A DNA stretch of 10,991 nt from an uncultured Caulobacteraceae bacterium. Lineage in GTDB: Bacteria; Pseudomonadota; Alphaproteobacteria; Caulobacterales; Caulobacteraceae. The position numbers and the translations under genes were made by a program. The notes under the pieces were generated by a model. The model saw only the letters and a program-made list of their open reading frames with translations, had not been told where the DNA came from and did no database searches. Within the stretch, counting starts at the first letter, position 1. Each line of letters starts with the position of its first letter. The stretch spans positions 1 to 10,991 of the forward strand of contig CALEOQ010000002.1 of the NCBI GenBank assembly GCA_937910255.1, written 5' to 3'. Below are positions 1-6,460 of this stretch, one piece after another.

Positions 1-13
1 TGACCTGACCCCC
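1..13 (+). repeat. IS left terminal inverted repeat
   Basis: TGACCTGACCCCC is the exact reverse complement of 1259-1271. It contains a tandem TGACC TGACC. The match stops after 13 bp. Confidence 0.92.
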
Positions 14-63
14 TGAAACTCTGCCAAAAATAGCTAGAGTCCGCCCCATGGAAGGACGGACGA

Positions 64-330
64 ATGAAGCGATCAAGGTTCACGGAAGAGCAGATCATTG
101 GGATCCTGCGTGAGCAGGAGGCGGGCGTGCCGGTGGCGGACCTTTGCCGCAAGCACGGGCTGAGCTCCCCGACGTTTTACAAGTGGAAGGCCAAGTACGG
201 CGGCCTGGATGTGTCGGAGGCCCGGCGGCTGAAGGCGCTTGAGGACGAGAACGCCAAGCTGAAGCGGATGCTGGCCGACACGATGCTGGACAACGTCGCG
301 CTGAAAGACCTGCTGGGAAAAAAGTGGTGA
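64..330 (+). CDS. IS3-family transposase OrfA
   Basis: An 88-residue DNA-binding subunit of the transposase. Residues about 5-45 form the helix-turn-helix typical of IS3/IS911 OrfA (FTEEQIIGIL, then ADLCRKHG, then FYKWKAKYG), which recognises the terminal inverted repeats. Residues about 55-85 (LKALEDENAKLKRML onward) form a leucine-zipper-like coiled coil for multimerisation. The ATG is preceded by AAGGA at 52-56. The last sense codons cover the A6G slippery run, and the frame ends TGA at 328-330, just after the start of orfB. Length and ending (LLGKKW) match full-length family members, so the gene looks intact. Alone, this protein usually acts as a regulator of transposition. Confidence 0.93.
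   Translation: MKRSRFTEEQIIGILREQEAGVPVADLCRKHGLSSPTFYKWKAKYGGLDVSEARRLKALEDENAKLKRMLADTMLDNVALKDLLGKKW
318..324 (+). other. Programmed -1 frameshift site (A AAA AAG)
   Basis: The heptamer A-AAA-AAG sits in the orfA frame exactly as X-XXY-YYZ, and the orfB frame is -1 relative to orfA. This is the known IS3-family mechanism for making the OrfAB fusion transposase. Slippage here joins 87 OrfA residues to OrfB for a fusion of about 396 residues. Confidence 0.85.
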
Positions 331-1253
331 CGCCCGCCGCCAGGCGAGAGGCCGTGGCGCATCTGCGCCAGACCTACGAGATGAGCGAGCGGCGGGCGTG
401 CCGAGTAGTTGGGACGGATCGGAGCAGCGTGCGCTATGCGGCGACGCGGCCGGACGACGGACACCTTCGCGAGCGGCTGAAAGCTTTGGCCCATGAGCGG
501 CGGCGCTTCGGCTATCGCCGGCTGCATGTCCTGCTGCGGCGCGAGGGCCATCTGGTGAACCGCAAGCGCGTGCAGCGCCTGTATCGAGAGGAAAAGCTCA
601 CAGTGCGCCGGCGCGGCGGTCGCAAGCGGGCCTTAGGCGAGCGGCGGCCCATCGAGCCGGCCCTGGTCGCCAATCAGCGGTGGAGCCTGGACTTCGTCGC
701 CGACCAGATGACGGACGGCCGGCGGTTCCGGATCCTGGAAGTCTTCGACGACTGCACTCGGGAGTGCCTCGCCCTGGTGGCGGACACCTCGATCTCGGGG
801 CGCCGCGTAGCCCGTGAGCTCGACGCCATCATCGCCTGGCGCGGTAGGCCCGGGACCATCGTCAGCGACAACGGCACAGAGCTGACCTCCAACGCCATCC
901 TGGAATGGGCGGACGACCGCCAGGTGGGCTGGCACTACATCGCCCCTGGAAAGCCGCAGCAGAACGGCTTCAGCGAGAGCTTCAATGGCCGCCTCAGAGA
1001 CGAATTTCTGAACGAGACCCTGTTCCGGTCACTGCCGGATGCCCGGGCCAAGCTGCAAGCCTGGCGACAGGACTACAATGAGGTGAGGCCTCACTCGAGC
1101 CTCGGCTATCTCACGCCCCAGGAGTACGCCAGCGCCCTCTCCGGAGAGTCCGGCCGGCGCGCTGCGAACCCTGACCACTCCGCGCGCCGGCCTCTTGCCA
1201 GCCAACTCAACCCAGGACCAAATCACCACGAGACTCTCGTTATGGCTGGATGA
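324..1253 (+). CDS. IS3-family transposase OrfB (DDE integrase core)
   Basis: The catalytic half of the transposase, 309 residues if started at the GTG, but normally made as an OrfAB fusion by -1 frameshifting at 318-324. An N-terminal HTH_21-like segment (FGYRRLHVLLRREG, about 62-75) precedes the rve integrase core. The acidic triad is visible: Asp123 in WSLDFVAD, Asp182 in VSDNGTE and Glu218 in QNGFSESFNGRLRDE, giving the DD(35)E spacing of the family. The C-terminal motif YNEVRPHSSLGYLTPQEYA (251-269) is also standard. No disruption is seen, so it is probably active. The GTG lies within the slippery sequence, and independent initiation is uncertain. Confidence 0.93.
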   Translation: MVTPAARREAVAHLRQTYEMSERRACRVVGTDRSSVRYAATRPDDGHLRERLKALAHERRRFGYRRLHVLLRREGHLVNRKRVQRLYREEKLTVRRRGGRKRALGERRPIEPALVANQRWSLDFVADQMTDGRRFRILEVFDDCTRECLALVADTSISGRRVARELDAIIAWRGRPGTIVSDNGTELTSNAILEWADDRQVGWHYIAPGKPQQNGFSESFNGRLRDEFLNETLFRSLPDARAKLQAWRQDYNEVRPHSSLGYLTPQEYASALSGESGRRAANPDHSARRPLASQLNPGPNHHETLVMAG

Positions 1254-1258
1254 GGAAC

Positions 1259-1271
1259 GGGGGTCAGGTCA
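1259..1271 (+). repeat. IS right terminal inverted repeat
   Basis: GGGGGTCAGGTCA is the exact reverse complement of 1-13 and ends CA. It begins five bases after the orfB stop codon. Confidence 0.92.
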
Positions 1272-1372
1272 ACTGCGGCATGGCATGTGCGACCTGGGAG
1301 GGTCAGAGTTGATCCATTAGGCCACGAAAGGTACGATATCAGCATGAAAATGGATAACTACGCGCAGGCAAG

Positions 1373-2053
1373 TTAGTCACCGTTGACTAGCCGCTCCATG
1401 GCACGTCGATACGCGATGAGCCGCTTATTTACCGCAAGCAAATCTCGGGTCATTTCGTCGAACGCTGGAAACGCCTGCTGGACGATCTGTGGCGGATCGT
1501 CAGCCACCTTGTCATTCGTCATCTGACGATCAAACCAATGCCTAAATCGGGCCTGCCAGATCGTCAGATGCGGCCTCAAACCTTCATTCAAAATGCTGAT
1601 CGAAAGCGCGACGATCTTTCGGGTGCTCGGATCACTAACGCGTTGGACGGGGACGGTCTTTAGAAGATCTCGAGTGACACTGAAGAACTGGTACCAGGAG
1701 TCGTAAATCTCGCTTACGACGTCGTCCTTTAAATCGATCTCCAAGCCAATTTTTCGCGTACTTAGTTCTACCCAGATAGCGTAAGCGACTTGTCGGTCGG
1801 TCAAGTTCGGCTTGAGCTTAATCTTTCCGCTGCCGACCCCTATCTCAGCCTCGTCCATTTCGAACTGCTTGGCGAAGCCAAACCAAGATCGCCGGACGAA
1901 CCAGCCGAGCAGTATGAGTAAGATGGCCAGCACGGCCACCACGACTGCGTTTGTGGAAAGGCCGAGTTCCCAGGTCGCAGGATCAAAGTGAAGGGTCACC
2001 AAGCTGATTGGTTCAGCAAGCGGAGGCCCAGGGGCTGCGACGGGTTCAACCAT
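1373..2053 (-). CDS. Single-pass membrane protein, conserved hypothetical
   Basis: A 226-residue protein and the last gene of the four-gene minus-strand operon; 26 bp separate it from the preceding stop. I do not recognise a named domain. Residues about 35-54 (NAVVVAVLAILLILLGWFV) form one clear transmembrane helix followed by basic RRSW, which predicts an inner-membrane anchor with the large C-terminal part in the cytoplasm. That part is rich in aromatic and charged residues, with a well-ordered core (DRQVAYAIWVELSTRKIGLE, 86-105; YDSWYQFFSVTRDLLK, 117-132; LRPHLTIWQARFRHWF, 159-174) and looks mainly alpha-helical. There is no P-loop, zinc-ligand cluster or nuclease motif. Its operon position suggests it is a component of the system, perhaps an anchor or effector; that role is inference. 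The ATG follows a GGGG stretch about 9 bp upstream. Confidence 0.82.
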   Translation of the reverse strand: MVEPVAAPGPPLAEPISLVTLHFDPATWELGLSTNAVVVAVLAILLILLGWFVRRSWFGFAKQFEMDEAEIGVGSGKIKLKPNLTDRQVAYAIWVELSTRKIGLEIDLKDDVVSEIYDSWYQFFSVTRDLLKTVPVQRVSDPSTRKIVALSISILNEGLRPHLTIWQARFRHWFDRQMTNDKVADDPPQIVQQAFPAFDEMTRDLLAVNKRLIAYRRAMERLVNGD

Positions 2054-2079
2054 GCGACGGCCCCGTCAGTCCCTGCCGG

Positions 2080-3195
2080 TCAGTGCCACGCATTGGCTTT
2101 GCTACCCGTAAGCCGCTTTGACGTGCTAGGCACGGCTGAGCGACCAGTTCCGAGGAAGAGATCGAACTGATCTGAAGCGCTCTCGACGATCCGCCCCGGC
2201 ACGACGGTCGATGTAGGTGAGAGCCCCCATTTCGGCGGAAAGAAAAGCGGGAGCGGTTCGGGAGAAGCGCTGAACCGGGCCTTGATCCGAGATCGGTTGC
2301 TAACCAGCGCCGGCCTCGCCTCGCGGCAATATTTGTCCAACTCGCAGAACAGCCCTTGGCAATCGATCCCGGCGAGGGGCCGACCGAACAGTCCATTGAA
2401 CGGGAGCTCAAGGCGCTTGAACTCCTCCTCCTGCCGCTCCGCCATCCACAGGATCGTGTCCGCCGGTGAATAGTCGCCGAGATCGACAAACGCCTTCTTC
2501 AAGCCGCGCAGCGCACCGGGCCCTGCCTGGGTATAGTCGTTCTCTGAGAAGTCGATCAGATCGGAGTAGTTAAGGTCAATCGCGGTCTGATAGGCCATAA
2601 AAGGGCCCATCAGCGGGAAGGCTTGTAGCGCCTGGACGACCTGCTCCAGCGAGTTCGCGCCCGCGATCTGCAGATCCAGCCGTTTCTCTAGGAACATGTG
2701 CTTGAACAGGCCAACGTGGTTCTGGTGCTTAGCATCGAAGCCGTATGCCTTCGTAGCACACAGGATGAATGCGCCGGTGTACAAGCCTCCCTCGCGGGCC
2801 TTTACGGTCTCCAAGGCACGTTCGAATGCTCCAGATCTTAGATCATCAAGTCGTGGCGCTCGCCCAAGGACGGCCGTCACCCCTTCCCAGGTTTCAATCT
2901 TGCTGAAGGTGCGGAACGCCACAATCTGGAACATCCTGTCAGCGCCTGTCCCAGCGTTTGGTCCGTACGCGATGTCGCGGATCATGTACTGCGATACGCG
3001 ATCCGCGGCGCGAAACACGTTGCAGAACTTGTACGTCTGAAGGATTGGATCATCGGTCCAAGGCCAAGACGCACCAGCCAGGCGCCGCTCAAACGCGGCT
3101 TGCCGGCGCGACGCGAACAGCCAGTAGAGCTCATAGACCCCTTCTCGCGGGGTTGGCGGGGTGAGCTTGGAGAAGATGGCAGGACCGCGAGGCAT
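2080..3195 (-). CDS. 5-hmdU DNA kinase helical-domain-like protein (aGPT-PPlase family)
   Basis: A 371-residue protein that I recognise as the family predicted for thymine hypermodification (HMUDK helical domain, earlier 'alpha-glutamyl/putrescinyl thymine pyrophosphorylase'). Phage relatives act on 5-hydroxymethyl-dU in DNA on the way to hypermodified thymidines. Conserved blocks in order: YWLFASRRQAAFERR (24-38), WTDDPILQTYKFCNVFRAAD (46-65) followed by RVSQYMIRDI, KIETWEG (99-105), KHQNHVGLF (156-164), PLMGPFMAYQTAIDLNYSD (194-212), DFSENDYTQAGPGA (215-228) and GIDCQGLFCELDKYCRE (276-292). No Walker A motif is present, so this is the helical domain without the kinase half that I associate with phage versions. 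The gene starts 5 bp after the methyltransferase stop, which indicates cotranslation. The last ~50 residues are low in recognisable conservation. Family assignment is fairly sure; the exact chemistry is not. Confidence 0.8.
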   Translation of the reverse strand: MPRGPAIFSKLTPPTPREGVYELYWLFASRRQAAFERRLAGASWPWTDDPILQTYKFCNVFRAADRVSQYMIRDIAYGPNAGTGADRMFQIVAFRTFSKIETWEGVTAVLGRAPRLDDLRSGAFERALETVKAREGGLYTGAFILCATKAYGFDAKHQNHVGLFKHMFLEKRLDLQIAGANSLEQVVQALQAFPLMGPFMAYQTAIDLNYSDLIDFSENDYTQAGPGALRGLKKAFVDLGDYSPADTILWMAERQEEEFKRLELPFNGLFGRPLAGIDCQGLFCELDKYCREARPALVSNRSRIKARFSASPEPLPLFFPPKWGLSPTSTVVPGRIVESASDQFDLFLGTGRSAVPSTSKRLTGSKANAWH

Positions 3196-3200
3196 GGAAG

Positions 3201-4172
3201 TTATCTCACCCGAAGGAAAACGCCGGTGTCGTGAAGGTTGAAGTAGCGCGAGTCGCTCAAAAGGCGCTTCCCCGCTATTCGCTCACCCAGGGTATAGAGG
3301 AAGCGATTTCGGCCGGTGAAATGATCGAATACGATCGCACCGTTGGGCACGATCCGATCAGCGATCGCATCGACGATCGCGGCTGCCGACGTGTAGTTGT
3401 CGGTATCGACGAAGGCCAAGACTATTTCTTCAGTGGACAGTCGCTGAGCGGTCTCAACGACATCGCCGGGTACCACCTCCACATTTCGACCCTGGAAGTA
3501 GCGCTGGACTGTTTCTAGATCCATATAGACGCAGTCTGGATGCGCATACATGTCGAGCGGACTACGCGGCGGCGGAAAGCCGTCGAACGTGTCGAAGCCA
3601 TAGACCTTCCAGTCCTTGCCGAGCGCTTCGATGAAGCGCGAGATGAGCATCGTTGTCCCGCCTTTGAACATGCCGAACTCGGCCACAACGCCGGTGAGGT
3701 CGAGGCGCGCGGCATTCTGTAGGCACTGGAAGATGTGAATGAGGGTGTTGGGGTAACCGTTTGCAAACGAGGGCGCGAAGGCGTTCGTCGTCTCGCGAGC
3801 GAACAGCGGGTCGCGGTACTCGAAATGGCGAAAACCGCCGATCAAAAGCCTGGTCTGCGGCGTGAGGTGCGGGATCGCGGCCGCAATCAGTTCTTCCTTC
3901 TGTGTATCCGACGCGATCAGCACGAAGTCAGGCGCTTTTGCGCTCAGAAGCTCAATCGGACGAGGGTCACACACGGGGGCGTCGGCAGATGCCGTGCCGC
4001 CGACGGCGTAAATTCCGAGCAGCTTTGACCCGAGCTGCAATGCGGTGAGCTGTTGAACAAGGTCGAGTGCCGCAGGCGTCTTACCGACAATCGCGATCTT
4101 CGCATCGTCAGAGCGAAGCGCGAGCTCGTCCTTCAGCTTGTCGACGACCTGGCCAATTGCAGATGCGTCCAT
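3201..4172 (-). CDS. TylF-family SAM-dependent O-methyltransferase with N-terminal Rossmann-like extension
   Basis: 323 residues. The C-terminal ~165 residues show the macrocin O-methyltransferase (TylF) pattern. The SAM-binding motif I is VVAEFGMFKGGTT (162-174), followed by KVYGFDTFDGFPPPR (189-203), then AFVDTDNYTSAAAIVDAI (253-270), whose acidic residues fit the metal/catalytic site, and AIVFDHF (279-285). Known TylF members methylate sugar hydroxyls in antibiotic or polysaccharide synthesis. The first ~150 residues look like a separate alpha/beta domain (KIAIVGKTPAALDLVQQL, 25-42; DFVLIASDTQKEELI, 82-96; RLLIGGFRHFEYRDPLF, 108-124). Lying between two base-modification genes (9 bp after the first, 5 bp before the next), it probably methylates a modified-nucleotide intermediate; that substrate is inferred. 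The stop/start junction TAGGATG also supplies an SD-like sequence. Confidence 0.85.
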   Translation of the reverse strand: MDASAIGQVVDKLKDELALRSDDAKIAIVGKTPAALDLVQQLTALQLGSKLLGIYAVGGTASADAPVCDPRPIELLSAKAPDFVLIASDTQKEELIAAAIPHLTPQTRLLIGGFRHFEYRDPLFARETTNAFAPSFANGYPNTLIHIFQCLQNAARLDLTGVVAEFGMFKGGTTMLISRFIEALGKDWKVYGFDTFDGFPPPRSPLDMYAHPDCVYMDLETVQRYFQGRNVEVVPGDVVETAQRLSTEEIVLAFVDTDNYTSAAAIVDAIADRIVPNGAIVFDHFTGRNRFLYTLGERIAGKRLLSDSRYFNLHDTGVFLRVR

Positions 4173-4181
4173 GGCTACATC

Positions 4182-5795
4182 CTACACTGTTTTCAGCTCA
4201 TGATTGATGAAGTCAGCCACCGCTCTTGGATCATCAGCAGCGACGAGCGCTACGAGGATGGCAGACTCGTATGCCAAGTCCCGAGCCATGCGCTGGCGAT
4301 CATGCAGCGAGGCACCGGCTTCGACAGAGCTCCACAACGTTTCGAAGCGCTGAAGAAGCAGGGCGATCTGATCGGACGTTGTCGCCCCCTCAGGCGCTAG
4401 GATTTCTGCTTCATCGACCAAGTAGTCAAAGTTGGCATCGTGATCACTGAACGGCGAGGAAGCACCCGCGGCAACGTCGCCTTCGAGGGCATCAGGATCT
4501 TCCGCGAGAAGGAGGCGATACTTCTCAGCGTACACGAAGAGGTCGATCGCAGTATCGAGGACCGTCTCCCCCTCAAGCTTGCTGTCCGTCTGAGCGAACG
4601 CTTCCAATCGATCGACCTTGCGGGCGATATTGGGAAGAACGCTCACGCGCTCGCCGCGCCGCTTCCACGACCCGGCGTAGGAAACGTTCTTCCGCGCGTG
4701 CAGAGCTTTTAGCGCGATCTTGAGCCGGCTTCCGTCCGAGCTGCTGGCGGTCCGACACGCTGCGTTGAAAGCGTGTATGCCAGACTGCGAGACGTCATCC
4801 AGGAGATCGCCGCGGGTACGGCCAAGTTGCTCGTAGGCGGCGGCCGCGAAGTCGTCCTCGGGAAGAGATCGCAGCTCTTCCCGCAACTGGCCTGCACACC
4901 AGACGCCGGCCCCCCATTTCAGCCTGAGCAGTCTTAGGGCGCTGTGAAGAAATGGGTCGGCGAGGGCAGGCCCCGGAAGCAGCGGCGCGTCCGGATCGCG
5001 CCTAAGCTCCTCCTCTGCGGCGAACCAGTGATCAAGGGCTGCTGGAAAGGCACCCCAGGCCGTTGTGAAGGGAGACGGCGAGACGCCGAAATCATATGGC
5101 GAAATGCCGAAGAACCGATCCACAACGGTCTGCGCTCGTTCGTAGTGCCGATCGTAGAGGTGGTAGGAGGTCGCGAAGAAGCTCGCCTCCCCCACCTCGG
5201 CCCCTACCCAAACCGCCATCATCTCCTGCAGCACGGTCCACTCGAACGCGTTGACGCCCGAGAAGCCCCACATCGCGTCGTTGCTGCGGATGGCGACATT
5301 CATATGGAGCTTGTCGTCGCGTATGAGCCAACTGATCCAGTTGTTACAGGGAATGTCGCGGCTCTCGACGAAGTCTCGCGAAGGATCGAAAATGACCCCT
5401 ACCGCTCGGCGAGTCTGCCGGTCAGCGAGCAAGAGGCGTCGCCACTCCGCAAGCTGGTCGACACCGCCGGCCCAGGCTCTAAGCCTGGGACCGTATGCAC
5501 CTCGCCACGTGGCACCGCCGTCATCTGAAAAGTCAGGAGCCTTTTCCAAGTAGCGGGCTAGCCAAGGGACATCATCCCTCCCGCCGATCACCCACATGGT
5601 CTCGGCAACCTGGGCAAAGACGCTATTCTTGCGTCCTGGCAAGAAGAGGCAGCGCTCTCGTGGCACCCGTAAGGTTGTCACGCGGTTTCGTAGTTCACGG
5701 GTCTCATGATCCCGAACGGTGACTGCCTTCCCTTCCTGGAGAACGGTGCGAAAGCTCTCGGCAGTTGCGAAGCTGATGTTTCGGAATACACCCAC
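4182..5795 (-). CDS. Thymidylate synthase-like hydroxymethylase fused to DUF1599/Nmad1-like domain
   Basis: First gene of the operon, 537 residues from a GTG start. Residues 1-225 are thymidylate-synthase-like: FRNI near the start, GRKNSVFAQVAETMWVIGGR (54-73), nucleophile Cys150 in DIPCNNW, RSND (170-173) for phosphate binding, Asn182 aligning with the uracil-binding Asn of TS, and HLY (212-214). The retained Asn favours dUMP over dCMP. The residue after the Cys is Asn, not the usual His, which is more like hydroxymethylases or divergent TS. Residues about 361-430 (KALHARKNVSYAGSW, then VSVLPNIARKVDRLE, then ETVLDTAIDLFVYAEKY) match DUF1599, the nucleotide-modification-associated domain 1. 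The tail is alpha-helical and unassigned. The frame stays open upstream to a TTG at 5894, but that has no SD, whereas this GTG has GGGGAGG about 10 bp upstream and begins exactly where TS-like homology starts. A role making 5-hydroxymethyl-dUMP is inferred. Confidence 0.85.
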   Translation of the reverse strand: MGVFRNISFATAESFRTVLQEGKAVTVRDHETRELRNRVTTLRVPRERCLFLPGRKNSVFAQVAETMWVIGGRDDVPWLARYLEKAPDFSDDGGATWRGAYGPRLRAWAGGVDQLAEWRRLLLADRQTRRAVGVIFDPSRDFVESRDIPCNNWISWLIRDDKLHMNVAIRSNDAMWGFSGVNAFEWTVLQEMMAVWVGAEVGEASFFATSYHLYDRHYERAQTVVDRFFGISPYDFGVSPSPFTTAWGAFPAALDHWFAAEEELRRDPDAPLLPGPALADPFLHSALRLLRLKWGAGVWCAGQLREELRSLPEDDFAAAAYEQLGRTRGDLLDDVSQSGIHAFNAACRTASSSDGSRLKIALKALHARKNVSYAGSWKRRGERVSVLPNIARKVDRLEAFAQTDSKLEGETVLDTAIDLFVYAEKYRLLLAEDPDALEGDVAAGASSPFSDHDANFDYLVDEAEILAPEGATTSDQIALLLQRFETLWSSVEAGASLHDRQRMARDLAYESAILVALVAADDPRAVADFINHELKTV

Positions 5796-5968
5796 GGATG
5801 ATGCGCCTCCCCAGACGGCACAATCAAAGCGAGCTTCGAAAGAATATGCAACCTCAAACGCAGATAGCCGGTCGGCCGCCCGCTGAGGGAACAAATATGG
5901 TACATGGGATTGAAAGCAGCCTAGGATGTCTCTAACTTCCTTAAGGATGACCCTAAGGGGAGGCGTAA
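5796..5968. promoter_or_regulatory. Divergent intergenic control region between modification operon and TIR gene
   Basis: 173 bp separate the two divergent starts, so both transcripts must begin here or nearby. For the plus strand, TTGAAA at 5910-5915 with TAACTT 17 bp on (5933-5938) is a weak promoter candidate. I see no convincing sigma-70 promoter for the minus operon. Two short palindromes, CCTTAAGG (5939-5946) and CCCTAAGGG (5951-5959), lie just before the TIR gene and could be an operator or part of an RNA hairpin. Confidence 0.4.
5937..5960 (+). promoter_or_regulatory. Possible hairpin overlapping the TIR-gene ribosome binding site
   Basis: CCTTA (5939-5943) pairs with TAAGG (5954-5958), extendable by two G-U pairs, with a 10-nt loop. 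The right arm lies inside the strong SD AAGGGGAGG (5955-5963), which sits 5 nt before the ATG. If it forms in the mRNA it would restrain translation of the TIR protein. The stem is short. Confidence 0.3.
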
Positions 5969-6460
5969 ATGGCCCGGCGCCATGTATTTATCAGCCACCA
6001 CCACGCGGACGACGCACTCGTTGACCGGCTAACGGCGTTGTTGCGTAAGGGTGGCCACGAGATCCGAAATAGCTCCATCAGAGCGAAGCCCGAAAACCAG
6101 CGCCGGCTCGATGAAAAGCGCGTCCCGGAGCGTACGTTAAAGCGGCTTCTGCGGATGAAGATGTCTTGGGCAGGGACCGTGGTCGTCCTCATCGGCAAGG
6201 AAACGCACAGTCGCCCTTGGGTCCAGTGGGAGATCAACAAGGCTAAGGAGCTTGGAAAGCGCATCGTCGGCGTGTTCGAGCGGGGCGGCACGGAGAACGA
6301 TGTGCCCGAGGCGTTCAACAAGTACGGCGATGCTTTGGTGGCGTGGAATTCGGCGAAGGTCATCGACGCGATCGAGGGCAACTGCGATCCGTTCGAGCGG
6401 CCGGACGGTTCGGAACGCCAGCCCATAAGCAGCCCGCCTCGTGGGAGCTGCGCGGCCTAG
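5969..6460 (+). CDS. TIR-domain protein, ThsB/DUF1863 type
   Basis: 163 residues, almost entirely one TIR-like domain. It opens with RHVFISHHHADDALVDRL (4-21), matching the first strand and box 1 of TIR_2/DUF1863 proteins such as Thoeris ThsB. Next come RMKMSWAGTVVVLIGKETHS (62-81) and WVQWEINKAKELGKRIVGVF (84-103). Glu88 in the W-x-x-W-E-I motif is at the position of the catalytic glutamate of NAD-cleaving TIR enzymes, so it is probably an active NADase or makes an NAD-derived signal. Residues 140-163 look disordered. The SD AAGGGGAGG is strong. The stop TAG abuts the ATG of the next gene, so the two are translationally coupled. No Thoeris ThsA partner (SLOG, Macro or Sir2) is visible in the window, so a standard Thoeris system is unlikely. 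Confidence 0.85.
   Translation: MARRHVFISHHHADDALVDRLTALLRKGGHEIRNSSIRAKPENQRRLDEKRVPERTLKRLLRMKMSWAGTVVVLIGKETHSRPWVQWEINKAKELGKRIVGVFERGGTENDVPEAFNKYGDALVAWNSAKVIDAIEGNCDPFERPDGSERQPISSPPRGSCAA

Larger units (their letters stand above)
1..1271 (+). mobile_element. Complete IS3-family insertion sequence (IS407-like group)
   Basis: A 1271-bp element with perfect 13-bp terminal inverted repeats that start TG and end CA, as in the IS3 family. It carries two consecutive overlapping frames, orfA (helix-turn-helix) and orfB (DDE integrase core), joined by an A6G slippery site. The orfA pattern (KRSRFTEEQI start, ADLCRKHG, LKDLLGKKW end) is what I know from IS407-type members. No stop or frameshift interrupts either frame, so it looks transposition-competent. 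IS407-group elements usually make a 4-bp target duplication. The right flank begins ACTG, but the left flank lies outside the window, so this cannot be tested. The element ends about 100 bp beyond the 3' end of the modification operon. Confidence 0.93.

Noticed and set aside
4944..5528. A long plus-strand open frame opposite the TS-like gene
   Set aside because: It is antisense to a clearly coding TS-like domain. The composition is that of a complementary-frame shadow, with no motif.
1373..5795. A TET/JBP hydroxylase or glycosyltransferase in the modification operon
   Set aside because: No gene shows the HxD...H dioxygenase motif or a glycosyltransferase pattern. Hydroxymethylation, if it occurs, would have to come from the TS-like enzyme.
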